Shown here one piece after another: positions 52,415 to 61,242 of a stretch of 64,000 nt of DNA. The stretch comes from Lacisediminihabitans sp046156175 (GTDB taxonomy: Bacteria > Actinomycetota > Actinomycetes > Actinomycetales > Microbacteriaceae), in the NCBI RefSeq assembly GCF_046156175.1, contig NZ_JAYLVL010000001.1, positions 62,001 to 126,000 of the forward strand. The letters are read 5' to 3'. Position 1 is the first letter of the stretch. Each line of letters begins with the position of its first letter. The notes beneath the pieces were generated by a model. That model was not told the origin of the DNA. It worked only from the letters and a program-made list of their open reading frames with translations, and did not search any database. A program made the position numbers and the translations under genes.

Positions 52415-55400
52415 ATGGGTTGGAACAACCCGCCGATCCCCTGGTCCGAGTTCGAGAAGGCGCTGTCCGACGTTCGGCGACCCCGAGAGGTGCCGGTGGG
52501 GGCGGATGGCGGCGACAGCCCCGGTTGGTCACACAAGCGCGGCGCCTATGAGGCGCCATCCGAGACCGTGCAGGCACCGGCGGGCGATCTGGTGCCGTAT
52601 GCCGAGTTGCACGCCCACTCGAGCTTCAGCTTCCTCGACGGGGCGTCCTCCCCCGAACAGTTGCTCGAGGAGTCCTCCCGGCTCGGGTTGCACGCCCTGG
52701 CGATGACGGATCACGACGGCTTCTACGGGGTGGTACGCCTGGCGGAGGCGGCAGAGCAGCATCCGCAGATCGACACGGTCTTCGGTGCCGAGCTCTCTCT
52801 CGGCCTCAGCCGACCCCAGAACGGCTCCGCCGATCCGGAGGGGAGCCACCTGCTCGTGCTCGCCCGCCGCGAGGAGGGCTACCACCAGTTGGCCGGCGCG
52901 CTCACCGCGGCCCAGCTCGCCGGGCTCGAGAAGGGGCGTCCGGTCTACGACCTCGACGAGCTCGCCGCCCGGGCGGAGGGGCACTGGGCGATCCTCACCG
53001 GGTGCCGAAAGGGCGCCGTGCGGCAGGCTCTCGAGGAGTCCCCCGCGGCCGCCACCCGGCAGATCGACCGGCTCGTCGACCTGTTCGGCCACAGCAACGT
53101 GATCGTCGAGCTCTTCGATCACGGCACCCCGCTCGCCAGCGACCACAACGATGCGCTCTTCGAGATCGCGGGGAGGCGCGGGCTTCAGGTGGTCGCCACC
53201 GGCAACGTGCACTACGCCAGGCCTGAGCAGTACCGGCTGGCGTCGGCCCTTGCGGCAGTGCGTGCCCGTCGCAGCCTCGACGACATGGATGGCTGGTTGC
53301 CGGCATCCGGAGCGGCCCATCTGCGTTCCGGCGCCGAGATGGCCGCGCGATTCGCCCGTTATCCCGGTGCCGTCGAGCACACCGTCGTGATCGCTGATGA
53401 GCTCTCGTTCCAGCTGCGGCGGGCACGTCCCAAGCTGCCGAAACAGCAGGTTCCCGAGGGGCACACCCCGATGAGCTACCTCCGCTATCTGGTCTGGGAT
53501 GCCGTGCCGGTGCGCTACCCGCAGCTCGCCCCCTCGGAGCGCGACCGTATCGCCCACGAACTCGACGTGATCGAGACGAAGGACTTCCCCGGCTACTTCC
53601 TCATCGTCTGGGACATCGTGAAGTTCGCGCGGGATCGCGGCATCCTCTGCCAGGGCCGCGGATCGGCCGCGAACTCCGCGGTCTGCTACCTGCTCAACAT
53701 CACCGCCGTCGACCCGATCGGCTACAAACTGCCGTTCGAGCGCTTCCTCTCGAGCATGCGGGAGGAGGAGCCCGACATCGACGTCGACTTCGACTCCAAC
53801 CGGCGTGAGGAGGCGATCCAGTACGTCTACGAGAAATACGGTCGGCAGAACGCGGCACAGGTGGCCAACGTGATCCAGTACCGGCCCAAATTCGCGGTGC
53901 GGGATATGGCGAAAGCGCTCGGCGCGAGCCCGGGGCAGCAGGATGCGTGGTCGAAGCAGGTTGAGCGCCACGGTGCGCTGCTCTCGAGTGTCGACCACGA
54001 CATCCCGGATGCGGTGACGAGCCTCGCCCTCGAGGCATTGAAGCTCCCGAGACACCTCGGCATCCACTCCGGCGGAATGGTGCTCACCGATCGACCCGTC
54101 GGCGAGGTCTGCCCGATCGAGCACGGTCGCATGGACGGCCGGACGGTGCTGCAGTGGGACAAGGACGACTGCGCCTGGATGGGACTGGTCAAGTTCGATC
54201 TGCTCGGCCTCGGCATGCTCAACGCCATCCAGCACACGTTCGACCTCGTGCGCGAGCATCTGGGTGAAGAGTGGGAGCTCGCCACGATCCCCAAGGAGGA
54301 GCAGGGCGTCTACGACCAGCTCTGTCGCGCTGACTCGATCGGAGTGTTCCAGGTGGAGAGCCGAGCCCAGATGGGCCTGCTCCCCCGGTTGCAGCCGCGC
54401 AAGTTCTACGACCTCGTGGTGCAGATCGCGATGGTGCGGCCGGGGCCCATCCAGGGTGGGGCGGTGCATCCCTTCGTGCGGCGCAAGCTCGGCGAGGAGG
54501 CGATCACCTACCAGCATCCGAAGCTGAAGGAGCCACTGGAGCGCACTCTCGGCATACCGGTGTTCCAGGAACAGCTGATGCAGATGGCCATGGCCGTCGG
54601 AGGCTGCAGCGCGGATGACGCGGACCTGCTGCGCCGCGCGATGGGATCCAAGCGCGGGCAGGAGAAGATCGCCTCGCTCAGGGCCACTCTCTACAAGGGC
54701 ATGGCGAGCAACGGCATCGTGGGAGAGGTCGCCGACGACATCTACGCCAAGATCGAGGCCTTCGCCAACTTCGGTTTCGCCGAGAGCCACAGCCTCAGCT
54801 TCGGGCTGCTCGTGTACGCGAGCTCCTGGCTGAGACTGCACTATCCCGGGGCTTTTCTCGCATCGCTGTTGCGCGCCCAGCCGATGGGTTTCTATTCGCC
54901 GCTCTCCCTGGTGGCGGATGCCCGCAGGCACGGTGTCGAGGTGCGGCGCCCCGACATCCTGCGGTCGGGGTGGCAGCCCGGGCTCGAGGGTCTCGATACG
55001 GGCGCGGAGTGCCCTACTCGACCACCGGGCACCGCCGGTCGAGTAGCGAGCGCCAGCGAGCGTATCGAGACCCCACCACCGACCCAACCCACCGGCAGCG
55101 ATTCCTGCCTAGACCCCCACCAGCCCCCGGTCGGCAGCTACGACCGCAAAGCACACTTCGACACCGACGACCACCGTCGCGACGGAGCCCTCGCGGTGCG
55201 ACTCGGTCTCGCCGAGGTCACCGGCATCGGGGAGACTCTCGCGAAGAAGATCGTCGCCGATCGCGAGGAGAACGGCGACTTCACCCACCTCGCAAACCTC
55301 GTGCGCCGCGTGGGGCTCACCACCCCCCAGCTCGAGGCTCTCGCCGCTGCCGGCGCCTTCGAGTCCCTCGGTCTCAGCATGCGGGAAGCGCTCTGGGCCG

Positions 55401-55894
55401 CGGGAGATGCCGCGCGGGATCGGGAGGAGTTTCTCGCCGGCAGCATGGTCTCTGTTCAGCCGCCGCTGTTCTCCATGCCCAGCACCTCGGAGGTGCTTGC
55501 GTCCGACCTCTGGGCCACCGGCATCTCCCCCGACGATCATCCGCTGCGTTACCTGCGTGACTCGCTCCGGCAACGCGGGGCTCTCCGCTCCGATGACCTG
55601 AAGACGGCGGAATCCGGTCGTCGCATCGAGGTGGCCGGCGTCGTGACCCACCGGCAACGGCCCGCCACCGCGAGCGGCATCACCTTCATGAACCTCGAGG
55701 ATGAGAGCGGGCTCGTCAACGTGATCTGCAGCGTCGGGGTGTGGAACCGCTACCGCCGTGTCGCCCGGGACTCCCCCGCGCTCATCGTGCGCGGCATTCT
55801 CGAGCGCTCACCCGAGGGCGTCACGAACCTGCTCGCCGACCGTCTCGAAGCGTTGCCGATGTCGACCCGCACGGCTTCCCGCGACTTCCGCTGA
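52415..55894 (+). CDS. dnaE2: DnaE2 error-prone DNA polymerase III alpha subunit
   Basis: 1159 residues. GGGAGG six bases upstream sets the start. PHP domain (about 60-330: YAELHAHSSFSFLDGA, ALAMTDHDGFYG), polymerase core with FLIVWDIVKFARDRGI, PDIDVDFDSNRREEAI (catalytic Asp residues), QWDKDDCAWMGLVKFDLLGLGML; helix-hairpin-helix (about 915-960) and OB domain at the end. Performs mutagenic bypass with ImuA'/ImuB after DNA damage. Odd feature: residues about 857-905 are low-complexity (TRPPGTAGRVASASERIE...) encoded by a palindromic repeat inserted in frame between the polymerase thumb/finger region and the HhH domain. Confidence 0.94.
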   Translation: MGWNNPPIPWSEFEKALSDVRRPREVPVGADGGDSPGWSHKRGAYEAPSETVQAPAGDLVPYAELHAHSSFSFLDGASSPEQLLEESSRLGLHALAMTDHDGFYGVVRLAEAAEQHPQIDTVFGAELSLGLSRPQNGSADPEGSHLLVLARREEGYHQLAGALTAAQLAGLEKGRPVYDLDELAARAEGHWAILTGCRKGAVRQALEESPAAATRQIDRLVDLFGHSNVIVELFDHGTPLASDHNDALFEIAGRRGLQVVATGNVHYARPEQYRLASALAAVRARRSLDDMDGWLPASGAAHLRSGAEMAARFARYPGAVEHTVVIADELSFQLRRARPKLPKQQVPEGHTPMSYLRYLVWDAVPVRYPQLAPSERDRIAHELDVIETKDFPGYFLIVWDIVKFARDRGILCQGRGSAANSAVCYLLNITAVDPIGYKLPFERFLSSMREEEPDIDVDFDSNRREEAIQYVYEKYGRQNAAQVANVIQYRPKFAVRDMAKALGASPGQQDAWSKQVERHGALLSSVDHDIPDAVTSLALEALKLPRHLGIHSGGMVLTDRPVGEVCPIEHGRMDGRTVLQWDKDDCAWMGLVKFDLLGLGMLNAIQHTFDLVREHLGEEWELATIPKEEQGVYDQLCRADSIGVFQVESRAQMGLLPRLQPRKFYDLVVQIAMVRPGPIQGGAVHPFVRRKLGEEAITYQHPKLKEPLERTLGIPVFQEQLMQMAMAVGGCSADDADLLRRAMGSKRGQEKIASLRATLYKGMASNGIVGEVADDIYAKIEAFANFGFAESHSLSFGLLVYASSWLRLHYPGAFLASLLRAQPMGFYSPLSLVADARRHGVEVRRPDILRSGWQPGLEGLDTGAECPTRPPGTAGRVASASERIETPPPTQPTGSDSCLDPHQPPVGSYDRKAHFDTDDHRRDGALAVRLGLAEVTGIGETLAKKIVADREENGDFTHLANLVRRVGLTTPQLEALAAAGAFESLGLSMREALWAAGDAARDREEFLAGSMVSVQPPLFSMPSTSEVLASDLWATGISPDDHPLRYLRDSLRQRGALRSDDLKTAESGRRIEVAGVVTHRQRPATASGITFMNLEDESGLVNVICSVGVWNRYRRVARDSPALIVRGILERSPEGVTNLLADRLEALPMSTRTASRDFR
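54988..55073. repeat. Palindromic repeat element in frame within dnaE2
   Basis: Outer arms GGTCTCGATACG (54989-55000) and CGTATCGAGACC (55061-55072), inner arms CTACTCGACC (55014-55023) and GGTCGAGTAG (55038-55047). A nested two-stem structure of about 86 bases; partial copies occur at 13992, 15111 and 17263. The inserted frame has no stop, unlike the other orientation. Confidence 0.8.
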
Positions 55895-55916
55895 ACACGC
55901 GAGCGACCGAGAAGCC

Positions 55917-56951
55917 CTAGCGGGCGCCCCGATTTCTCACGAGCGAGAGGGCGGATGCCTCGAACCAGGCGCCTGCGGCAGGACTGCCGTTGCACGATCC
56001 GTCACTCACGCCCGGGTTCTTCACCCAGAGCAGGGCGTCGAGCGCTGTCGTGCCGGCGCTCACGTGCGGATTCTGGCCGAGTGCCGCGCCGGGCGGGTTG
56101 CACCAGACGCCCTGCCAACCGGCGCCATTGCGCGAGACATCGATCACGAAATGCGTGCCACCGAGCAGCGCACTGACAGAGTCGGCGTAGCTTCGCTCGG
56201 CGTCGACCCGTGAGAAGTTGGCCACATTGGTGAAGAACCCACGGGTGTACCGCACTCCCGCCGTCGAGAGACGGGCAGCCATGACGGCAGGCGCAACCCA
56301 GTGGCTGTTCCCTCCGTCGAGGTAGACGGGCACCCCGGCGTCGAAGAAGATCTTGGCGACCTGGGCCAGCAACTGAAGCCGCGCACCGGCGACGGCGGCG
56401 CAGCGTGCGTCACCCAGCATCGCGATCGAATCGGGTTCCATGAGCACGACCGCCGGATGCCCGTGAAGGGATGCGGCGATCGTCTGGTTCCACTGCAGGT
56501 AGGCCGCATCGCCGAACCCACCCGCGGAGTAGCCTCCGCAGTCGCGATCCGGGATGGCGTACGTGACGAACACCGGGGTACTGCCGGCGGCCGCCGAAGC
56601 TGCGAGCATCCCGCGCAGTTTGGAACTGAGAAGGCTGGGGCTCCACCAGTCACCGAGCCAGGTCGCACTCGGCTGGGACGAGATCTGGCGCACGAGAGCG
56701 GCATCCGCGGTGCGACCGGAGGCGGTGAGCTGAGCGGTCGCGGCCGAAGCGAGAGTCTGCGGATTGGTCCAGAGTCCCCCCGGGAAGACCTCGGCGTTCG
56801 ACGCCGAGCCCGGCCACCCGGTGGGCGTCGTGGCCGCCGTAGCGGCCGGACCGAGCCCCAAGAGGGCGCTGACGGCGGTGCACGCCGCGACGATGACCAG
56901 AACACCGCGACGGGACCACCGTCGACCGAAACGCACGTTCACTCTCGACAT
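55917..56951 (-). CDS. Secreted GH6 family endoglucanase/cellobiohydrolase
   Basis: 344 residues from ATG 56951 with GGGGG seven bases upstream. Signal peptide: RRWSRRGVLVIVAACTAVSALLG to about residue 40. GH6 landmarks: AIPDRDCGGYSAGG with the catalytic Asp, VVLMEPDSIAML, DGGNSHWVAP, FVIDVSRNG, WCNPPGAALG and LLWVKNPGVSDGSC. GH6 enzymes invert beta-1,4-glucan bonds. A single domain without carbohydrate-binding module. Secreted like the GH15 enzyme at 1555. Confidence 0.92.
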   Translation of the reverse strand: MSRVNVRFGRRWSRRGVLVIVAACTAVSALLGLGPAATAATTPTGWPGSASNAEVFPGGLWTNPQTLASAATAQLTASGRTADAALVRQISSQPSATWLGDWWSPSLLSSKLRGMLAASAAAGSTPVFVTYAIPDRDCGGYSAGGFGDAAYLQWNQTIAASLHGHPAVVLMEPDSIAMLGDARCAAVAGARLQLLAQVAKIFFDAGVPVYLDGGNSHWVAPAVMAARLSTAGVRYTRGFFTNVANFSRVDAERSYADSVSALLGGTHFVIDVSRNGAGWQGVWCNPPGAALGQNPHVSAGTTALDALLWVKNPGVSDGSCNGSPAAGAWFEASALSLVRNRGAR

Positions 56952-57135
56952 GCCGTGCCCCCGCACTCACGCCCGGCTCCGGACCCGATTCCGAAACACG
57001 CCAGCGGCTCCATTCTGCGCGACTGTGCCGCGGCAGGACCGCCCCAGTTCGGGGACGCATTCGCTGCCGGCGGATGGGCTGAGAGGCTCGCCAACCGGCC
57101 ATGAGACGTCGAGCCTGCAGGGTTAGCATGACCTC

Positions 57136-58110
57136 ATGAACACTGCACAGCATCCTCTTCCCTCCAGTTTCGGACCCCGGACGACAGCGGCGGAGGTCGT
57201 GGCCGGCATCGATCTGAAGGGAAAGCTGGCCATCGTCACGGGCGGGTATTCCGGGCTCGGCATCGAGACGGTCGCCGCCCTCGCCGGCGCCGGAGCCACC
57301 GTGATCGTGCCGGCTCGCCGCCCGGAGGTGGCCCGAGCCGCACTCGACGCGCGCGGCTTGGCTTGCGTCGAGGTCGCCGCGCTGGATCTCGCCGACCTCG
57401 ACAGCGTGCGGGCGTTCGCCGAGGACTTCCTCTCGACCGACCGCAGCGTCGACATCCTGATCGACAATGCCGCGATCATGGCCTCCCCGGAGATGCGGGT
57501 CGGCCCCGGCTGGGAGTCGCAGTTCGCAACGAACCACCTCGGGCACTACGTGCTCGCGAACCTGCTCTGGCCCGCGCTGAAGCGTGACGGCGGCGCACGG
57601 GTGATCGCGCTCTCCTCCACCGGGCACAAGCTCTCGGGAATCCGTTTCGACGACCCGCAGTTCGAGACGGGCTACGACAAGTGGCAGGCCTACGGGCAGG
57701 CGAAGACGGCCGACAGCCTGTTCGCCATCCGACTCGATGCGCTCGGTGCCCCGTTCGGAGTGCGTGCCTTCGCCGTGCATCCCGGCGGAATCATGACGGA
57801 GCTGCAACGCCACCTCCCTCGTGAGGAGATGATCGCCTCCGGATGGATGACCGAAGACGGCACGGTGAACGATCGGTTCAAGACTCCCGAGCAGGGCGCC
57901 GCCACCTCCGTCTGGGCCGCGACATCGCCGCAGCTGGACGGCGAGGGTGGGGTGTACCTGGAGGACTGCGACATCGCCGAGCCGACCGCCGCCGGCACCC
58001 CAGAGGCCCGGGTTCGCGGAGTCGATGCTCACGCGATAGATCCGGCCGATGCCGAGCGGCTGTGGGCCCTCTCCGCCGAGCTCACCGGCGTAGACGCGTT
58101 CGCCGGATAG
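57136..58110 (+). CDS. Short-chain dehydrogenase/reductase
   Basis: 324 residues. TGGYSGLGIE is the cofactor loop, NNAAIMA-type segment (DNAAIM), SSTGHK and YGQAK supply Ser, Tyr and Lys. Extended C-terminus resembles retinol-dehydrogenase/WW-oxidoreductase-like members. TAGCAT (57124-57129) ends six bases before ATG. Substrate unknown. The 184-base gap to the GH6 gene shows only this promoter. Confidence 0.88.
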   Translation: MNTAQHPLPSSFGPRTTAAEVVAGIDLKGKLAIVTGGYSGLGIETVAALAGAGATVIVPARRPEVARAALDARGLACVEVAALDLADLDSVRAFAEDFLSTDRSVDILIDNAAIMASPEMRVGPGWESQFATNHLGHYVLANLLWPALKRDGGARVIALSSTGHKLSGIRFDDPQFETGYDKWQAYGQAKTADSLFAIRLDALGAPFGVRAFAVHPGGIMTELQRHLPREEMIASGWMTEDGTVNDRFKTPEQGAATSVWAATSPQLDGEGGVYLEDCDIAEPTAAGTPEARVRGVDAHAIDPADAERLWALSAELTGVDAFAG

Positions 58111-58119
58111 CGACCGACC

Positions 58120-59919
58120 TCAGCTGCGCAGGCCGCGACGCAACAGGTCGATGCGAGCCTGCAACTGTGACACGCTCGCCTGCGGCACTGCCGGGCCACC
58201 CGCCATCCGGCGCAACTCGGCGTGGATGATGCCGTGCGGCTCCCCGGTGCCCTTGGCCCGCATTCCCACGAGGCTGTTGAGCAGCGCGCGCTGCTCCTTG
58301 AGGTTGCGGTAGAGCGGAACGATCTCGGCCTCAGTGCCGGCCTCGTCCACCTGGCGCTGGCGATCGCCGATGCGGCGAGCCTGTCGTTGGTGCCGGTGGC
58401 GCAGGAGTTCCTTCACCTGGTCGGGTTCAAGAAGCCCCGGGATGCCGATGAAGTCGAGCTCCTCGAGGCTGTCCGGCACGGCCCCGGCGCCGAACTCGTC
58501 CCCATCGAACAGCACCCGGTCGAAGGCGGCCTCGGAGCCGAGGGCCTTGAAGTCGAACAGCAGTGCGTCGCCGGAGGCCGATTCGACCCGGTTCGCCTCG
58601 TCGGCGGCATCGTCATCGAGCAGGATCTCCTCGAGACCTTCGCCCGGATCCCGGTCGAGGGCGTGGTCGCGCTGCAGCTCCATCGCGGAGGCGAGCTCGA
58701 GCAGCGATGGCACGCTCGGCAGGAAGATCGATGCGGTCTCGCCGCGTCGCCTCGTGCGCACGAAACGGCCGATGGCCTGGGCGAAGAACAGCGGCGTCGA
58801 GGCGGAGGTCGCATAGACGCCGACGCCGAGGCGCGGGATGTCGACCCCCTCCGACACCATGCGCACCGCCACCATCCAGCGGGAGTCGGATGCCGCGAAC
58901 TGGGCGATCCGGTCGCTCGCCGCCTTCTCATCGGAGAGCACGATCGTCGGCGCCTCCCCGGTCACCTTCTCGAGGATGTCGGCGTAGGCCCGTGCGGCGT
59001 AATGGTCGGTGGCGATCACGAGCCCACCGGCATCCGGGATTCCGTGGCGTACCTCGGTGAGGCGGCGATTCGCGGCCTTGAGCACCGCGGGCACCCACTC
59101 CCCCTCCGGATCGAGGGCGGTGCGCCAGGCCTGGGCCGTGATGTCTTTGGTGTCGCCCTCGCCGAGCCGCGCCTCCATCTCGTCTCCCGTGCGGGTGCGC
59201 CAGCGCATCCGGCCCGCGTAGGCGAGGAATATCACGGGGCGCACCACGCCATCGGCAAGGGCGCGGCCGTAGCCGTAGGCATAGTCGGCCTGGGAGGTGC
59301 GGATGCCGTGCTCGTCCGGGTAGTAGGTCACGAACGGGATCGGTGAGGTGTCCGACCGGAAGGGCGTGCCGGTGAGCGAGAGTCGCCGCGTCGCCGGCTC
59401 GAATGCCTCCCGGATGGCGTCTCCCCAGCTGAGCGCGTCTCCGCCGTGGTGCACCTCGTCGAGGATCACCAGGGTGCGTCCCCCTTCGGTCATCGACCGG
59501 TGGAGGCCCGCCCGTGTCGCCACCTGCGCGTAGGTGACCGCGACGCCGTGGAAGTGTTTGCCCGCCCAGCCCTGGGCGTTCTTGAATCCCGGATCGAGCC
59601 GCACCCCCACGCGGTGCGCGGCATCCGCCCACTGGCGCTTGAGATGCTCAGTCGGGGCGACGACGGTCACCCGGTCGATCTTGCGCTGCGCGAGGAGCTC
59701 CGTGACCAGGCGGAGCGCGAAGGTGGTCTTGCCGGCGCCCGGGGTCGCGGCCACGAGGAAGTCCTTCGGCTCCCGCATGAAGTACTCGGCGATCGCCTCC
59801 TGCTGCCAGGCTCGGAGCTTGTCGGCGGTTCCGCGGGCCGCCCGCTCCGGGAAGGACGGGGAGAGGTGTTCCGCTGCCGAGGTGCCCACCTGGGGTCCGA
59901 AGGGCTGCGGGTTGGTCAT
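58120..59919 (-). CDS. DEAD/DEAH-box helicase (type III Res/UvrB-like)
   Basis: 599 residues. RAWQQEAIAEY (Q-like motif), ATPGAGKTT (Walker A), LDEVHHGGD (motif II), LTGTPFRSD (motif III) and MVSEGVDIPRLGVGV with QAIGRFVRTRRRG (motifs V and VI). C-terminal 150 residues are charged, Gln/Arg-rich helices. Probably a DNA-dependent translocase; role not established. No methylase or nuclease beside it, so not a restriction system. TAAGCT (59926-59931) ends six bases before ATG. Confidence 0.9.
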   Translation of the reverse strand: MTNPQPFGPQVGTSAAEHLSPSFPERAARGTADKLRAWQQEAIAEYFMREPKDFLVAATPGAGKTTFALRLVTELLAQRKIDRVTVVAPTEHLKRQWADAAHRVGVRLDPGFKNAQGWAGKHFHGVAVTYAQVATRAGLHRSMTEGGRTLVILDEVHHGGDALSWGDAIREAFEPATRRLSLTGTPFRSDTSPIPFVTYYPDEHGIRTSQADYAYGYGRALADGVVRPVIFLAYAGRMRWRTRTGDEMEARLGEGDTKDITAQAWRTALDPEGEWVPAVLKAANRRLTEVRHGIPDAGGLVIATDHYAARAYADILEKVTGEAPTIVLSDEKAASDRIAQFAASDSRWMVAVRMVSEGVDIPRLGVGVYATSASTPLFFAQAIGRFVRTRRRGETASIFLPSVPSLLELASAMELQRDHALDRDPGEGLEEILLDDDAADEANRVESASGDALLFDFKALGSEAAFDRVLFDGDEFGAGAVPDSLEELDFIGIPGLLEPDQVKELLRHRHQRQARRIGDRQRQVDEAGTEAEIVPLYRNLKEQRALLNSLVGMRAKGTGEPHGIIHAELRRMAGGPAVPQASVSQLQARIDLLRRGLRS

Positions 59920-60020
59920 CAGTCGAGCTTAACCGCGACGGACGACCTCGCCGTGCTCGCGTACCACGAAAAGGTCCCCCCGCCAGAAGGCGAGGGGACC
60001 GATGCTTCTCAGCGCGGGGA

Positions 60021-60290
60021 TTACGCGCGGCTGCGCGAGCCGCGAGTGACGAGGCCGTAGATGAGCAGGACGACGATCGCGCCGAGGATCGCGATGACCC
60101 AGGTACGGATGTCGAAGAATCCACCCATTGCTACGCCGAAAATCGCGCTGGCGAGGAAGCCGCCGAGCAGTGCGCCCACGACGCCGAGCACCAGGGTGAT
60201 GAGCCAGCCGCCACCCTGCTTGCCCGGGAGGATTGCCTTGGCGATCGCGCCGGCGATGAGTCCCAGAATGATCCAACCGATGATTCCCAT
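60021..60290 (-). CDS. GlsB/YeaQ/YmgE family stress-response membrane protein
   Basis: 89 residues, three Gly-rich membrane segments: MGIIGWIILGLIAGAIAK, then GGGWLITLVLGVVGALLGGFLAS and a final IAILGAIVVLLIYG. Family members are small membrane proteins induced by general stress. GGAGA lies just upstream of the ATG. Possible promoter TTGTCC-17-CAGAGT on this strand near 60375-60336, and a five-bp CCCCC/GGGGG hairpin (60358-60371) in the divergent region with the SGNH gene. Confidence 0.87.
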   Translation of the reverse strand: MGIIGWIILGLIAGAIAKAILPGKQGGGWLITLVLGVVGALLGGFLASAIFGVAMGGFFDIRTWVIAILGAIVVLLIYGLVTRGSRSRA

Positions 60291-60450
60291 GGTTTTCTCT
60301 CCAAAAAGTCGTGATGTGGTCATTCGGATCTCGAATGCCGTTGGATACTCTGCCATTCCCCCTTTTGGGGGACAAGGGCCTTGACTCTCAGCAAATTCCC
60401 TGTATTGGCCCGGTTTGGCGCGCCGGGCGCACCTGATGCAGGGTAGAACC

Positions 60451-61242
60451 ATGACTCAGCAGCATCCCTGGTCCCGCTACGTCGCGCTCGGCGATTCCTT
60501 CACCGAGGGCATCGGGGATCCGGAACCGCGCAGTCCCGGGGGTAACCGCGGGTGGGCCGACCGGGTTGCCGAAGTGCTCAGCGAGCAGACCGACGATTTC
60601 GCCTACGCAAATCTCGCGATTCGCGGTCGACTCCTGCGCCAGATCCTGGAGGAGCAGGTGGATGTCGCGCTGGCCCTCCGCCCCGACCTCATCTCGATTT
60701 CGGCCGGGGGCAACGACATCATCCGTCCCAACACCGATCCCGATCGGCTCGCGACCATCCTCGAGGCCGGGGTCGCGCGACTGCGGGCGGATGGCGCTAC
60801 CGTCGTGCTTTTCGACGGGCCGGACATCGGCATGACGCCGGTGCTCAATCGGTCCCGGGGCAAGGTCGCCATCTACAACGAGAACCTGCGCGCGATCGCC
60901 CTTCGGCACGATCTCGTCGTCGCAGACATGTGGGCCCTGAGGGAATTGAAGGACCCGAGGATGTGGGCGCCGGATCGGCTGCACTTCTCCCCCGTGGGGC
61001 ACACCGCCATTGCGCGGATGGTGCTGGAGGCACTCAACGTGGAGAACGACCTCCAGCCCTACAACCCCGAGCCCCTGATTCGGGTTCCCTGGCGTCAGGC
61101 CAGAGTCGAAGACATCGGCTGGGCGCGGGAGTACCTCGTGCCGTGGGTGTTGCGGCGCATCCGCCACCAGTCATCCGGAGACGGCATCACGCCCAAGCGA
61201 CCGGATGCCGGTCCCTACCTCAGCGCAATGAAAACCGACTAG
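60451..61242 (+). CDS. SGNH/GDSL hydrolase
   Basis: 263 residues from ATG 60451; CAGGGT (60439-60444) ends six bases before it. Complete SGNH residues: ALGDSFTEG (nucleophile Ser), a Gly in block II, SAGGNDII (block III), and DRLHFSPVGH with the Asp-x-x-His pair. Cytoplasmic, no signal. Esterase or lipase-type activity likely. Contrast with the SGNH-like protein at 40888-42129, which lacks these residues. Overlaps the convergent desaturase gene by four bases. Confidence 0.9.
   Translation: MTQQHPWSRYVALGDSFTEGIGDPEPRSPGGNRGWADRVAEVLSEQTDDFAYANLAIRGRLLRQILEEQVDVALALRPDLISISAGGNDIIRPNTDPDRLATILEAGVARLRADGATVVLFDGPDIGMTPVLNRSRGKVAIYNENLRAIALRHDLVVADMWALRELKDPRMWAPDRLHFSPVGHTAIARMVLEALNVENDLQPYNPEPLIRVPWRQARVEDIGWAREYLVPWVLRRIRHQSSGDGITPKRPDAGPYLSAMKTD

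Noticed and set aside
52529..55087. Open frame of 852 codons on the minus strand across dnaE2
   Set aside because: It is the antisense shadow of dnaE2 in GC-rich DNA; the translation is rich in His, Arg and Gly with no family motif.
58120..59919. Restriction or phage-defence system around the DEAD/DEAH helicase
   Set aside because: No methyltransferase, nuclease or other defence gene is adjacent; SDR and GlsB neighbours are housekeeping-like.
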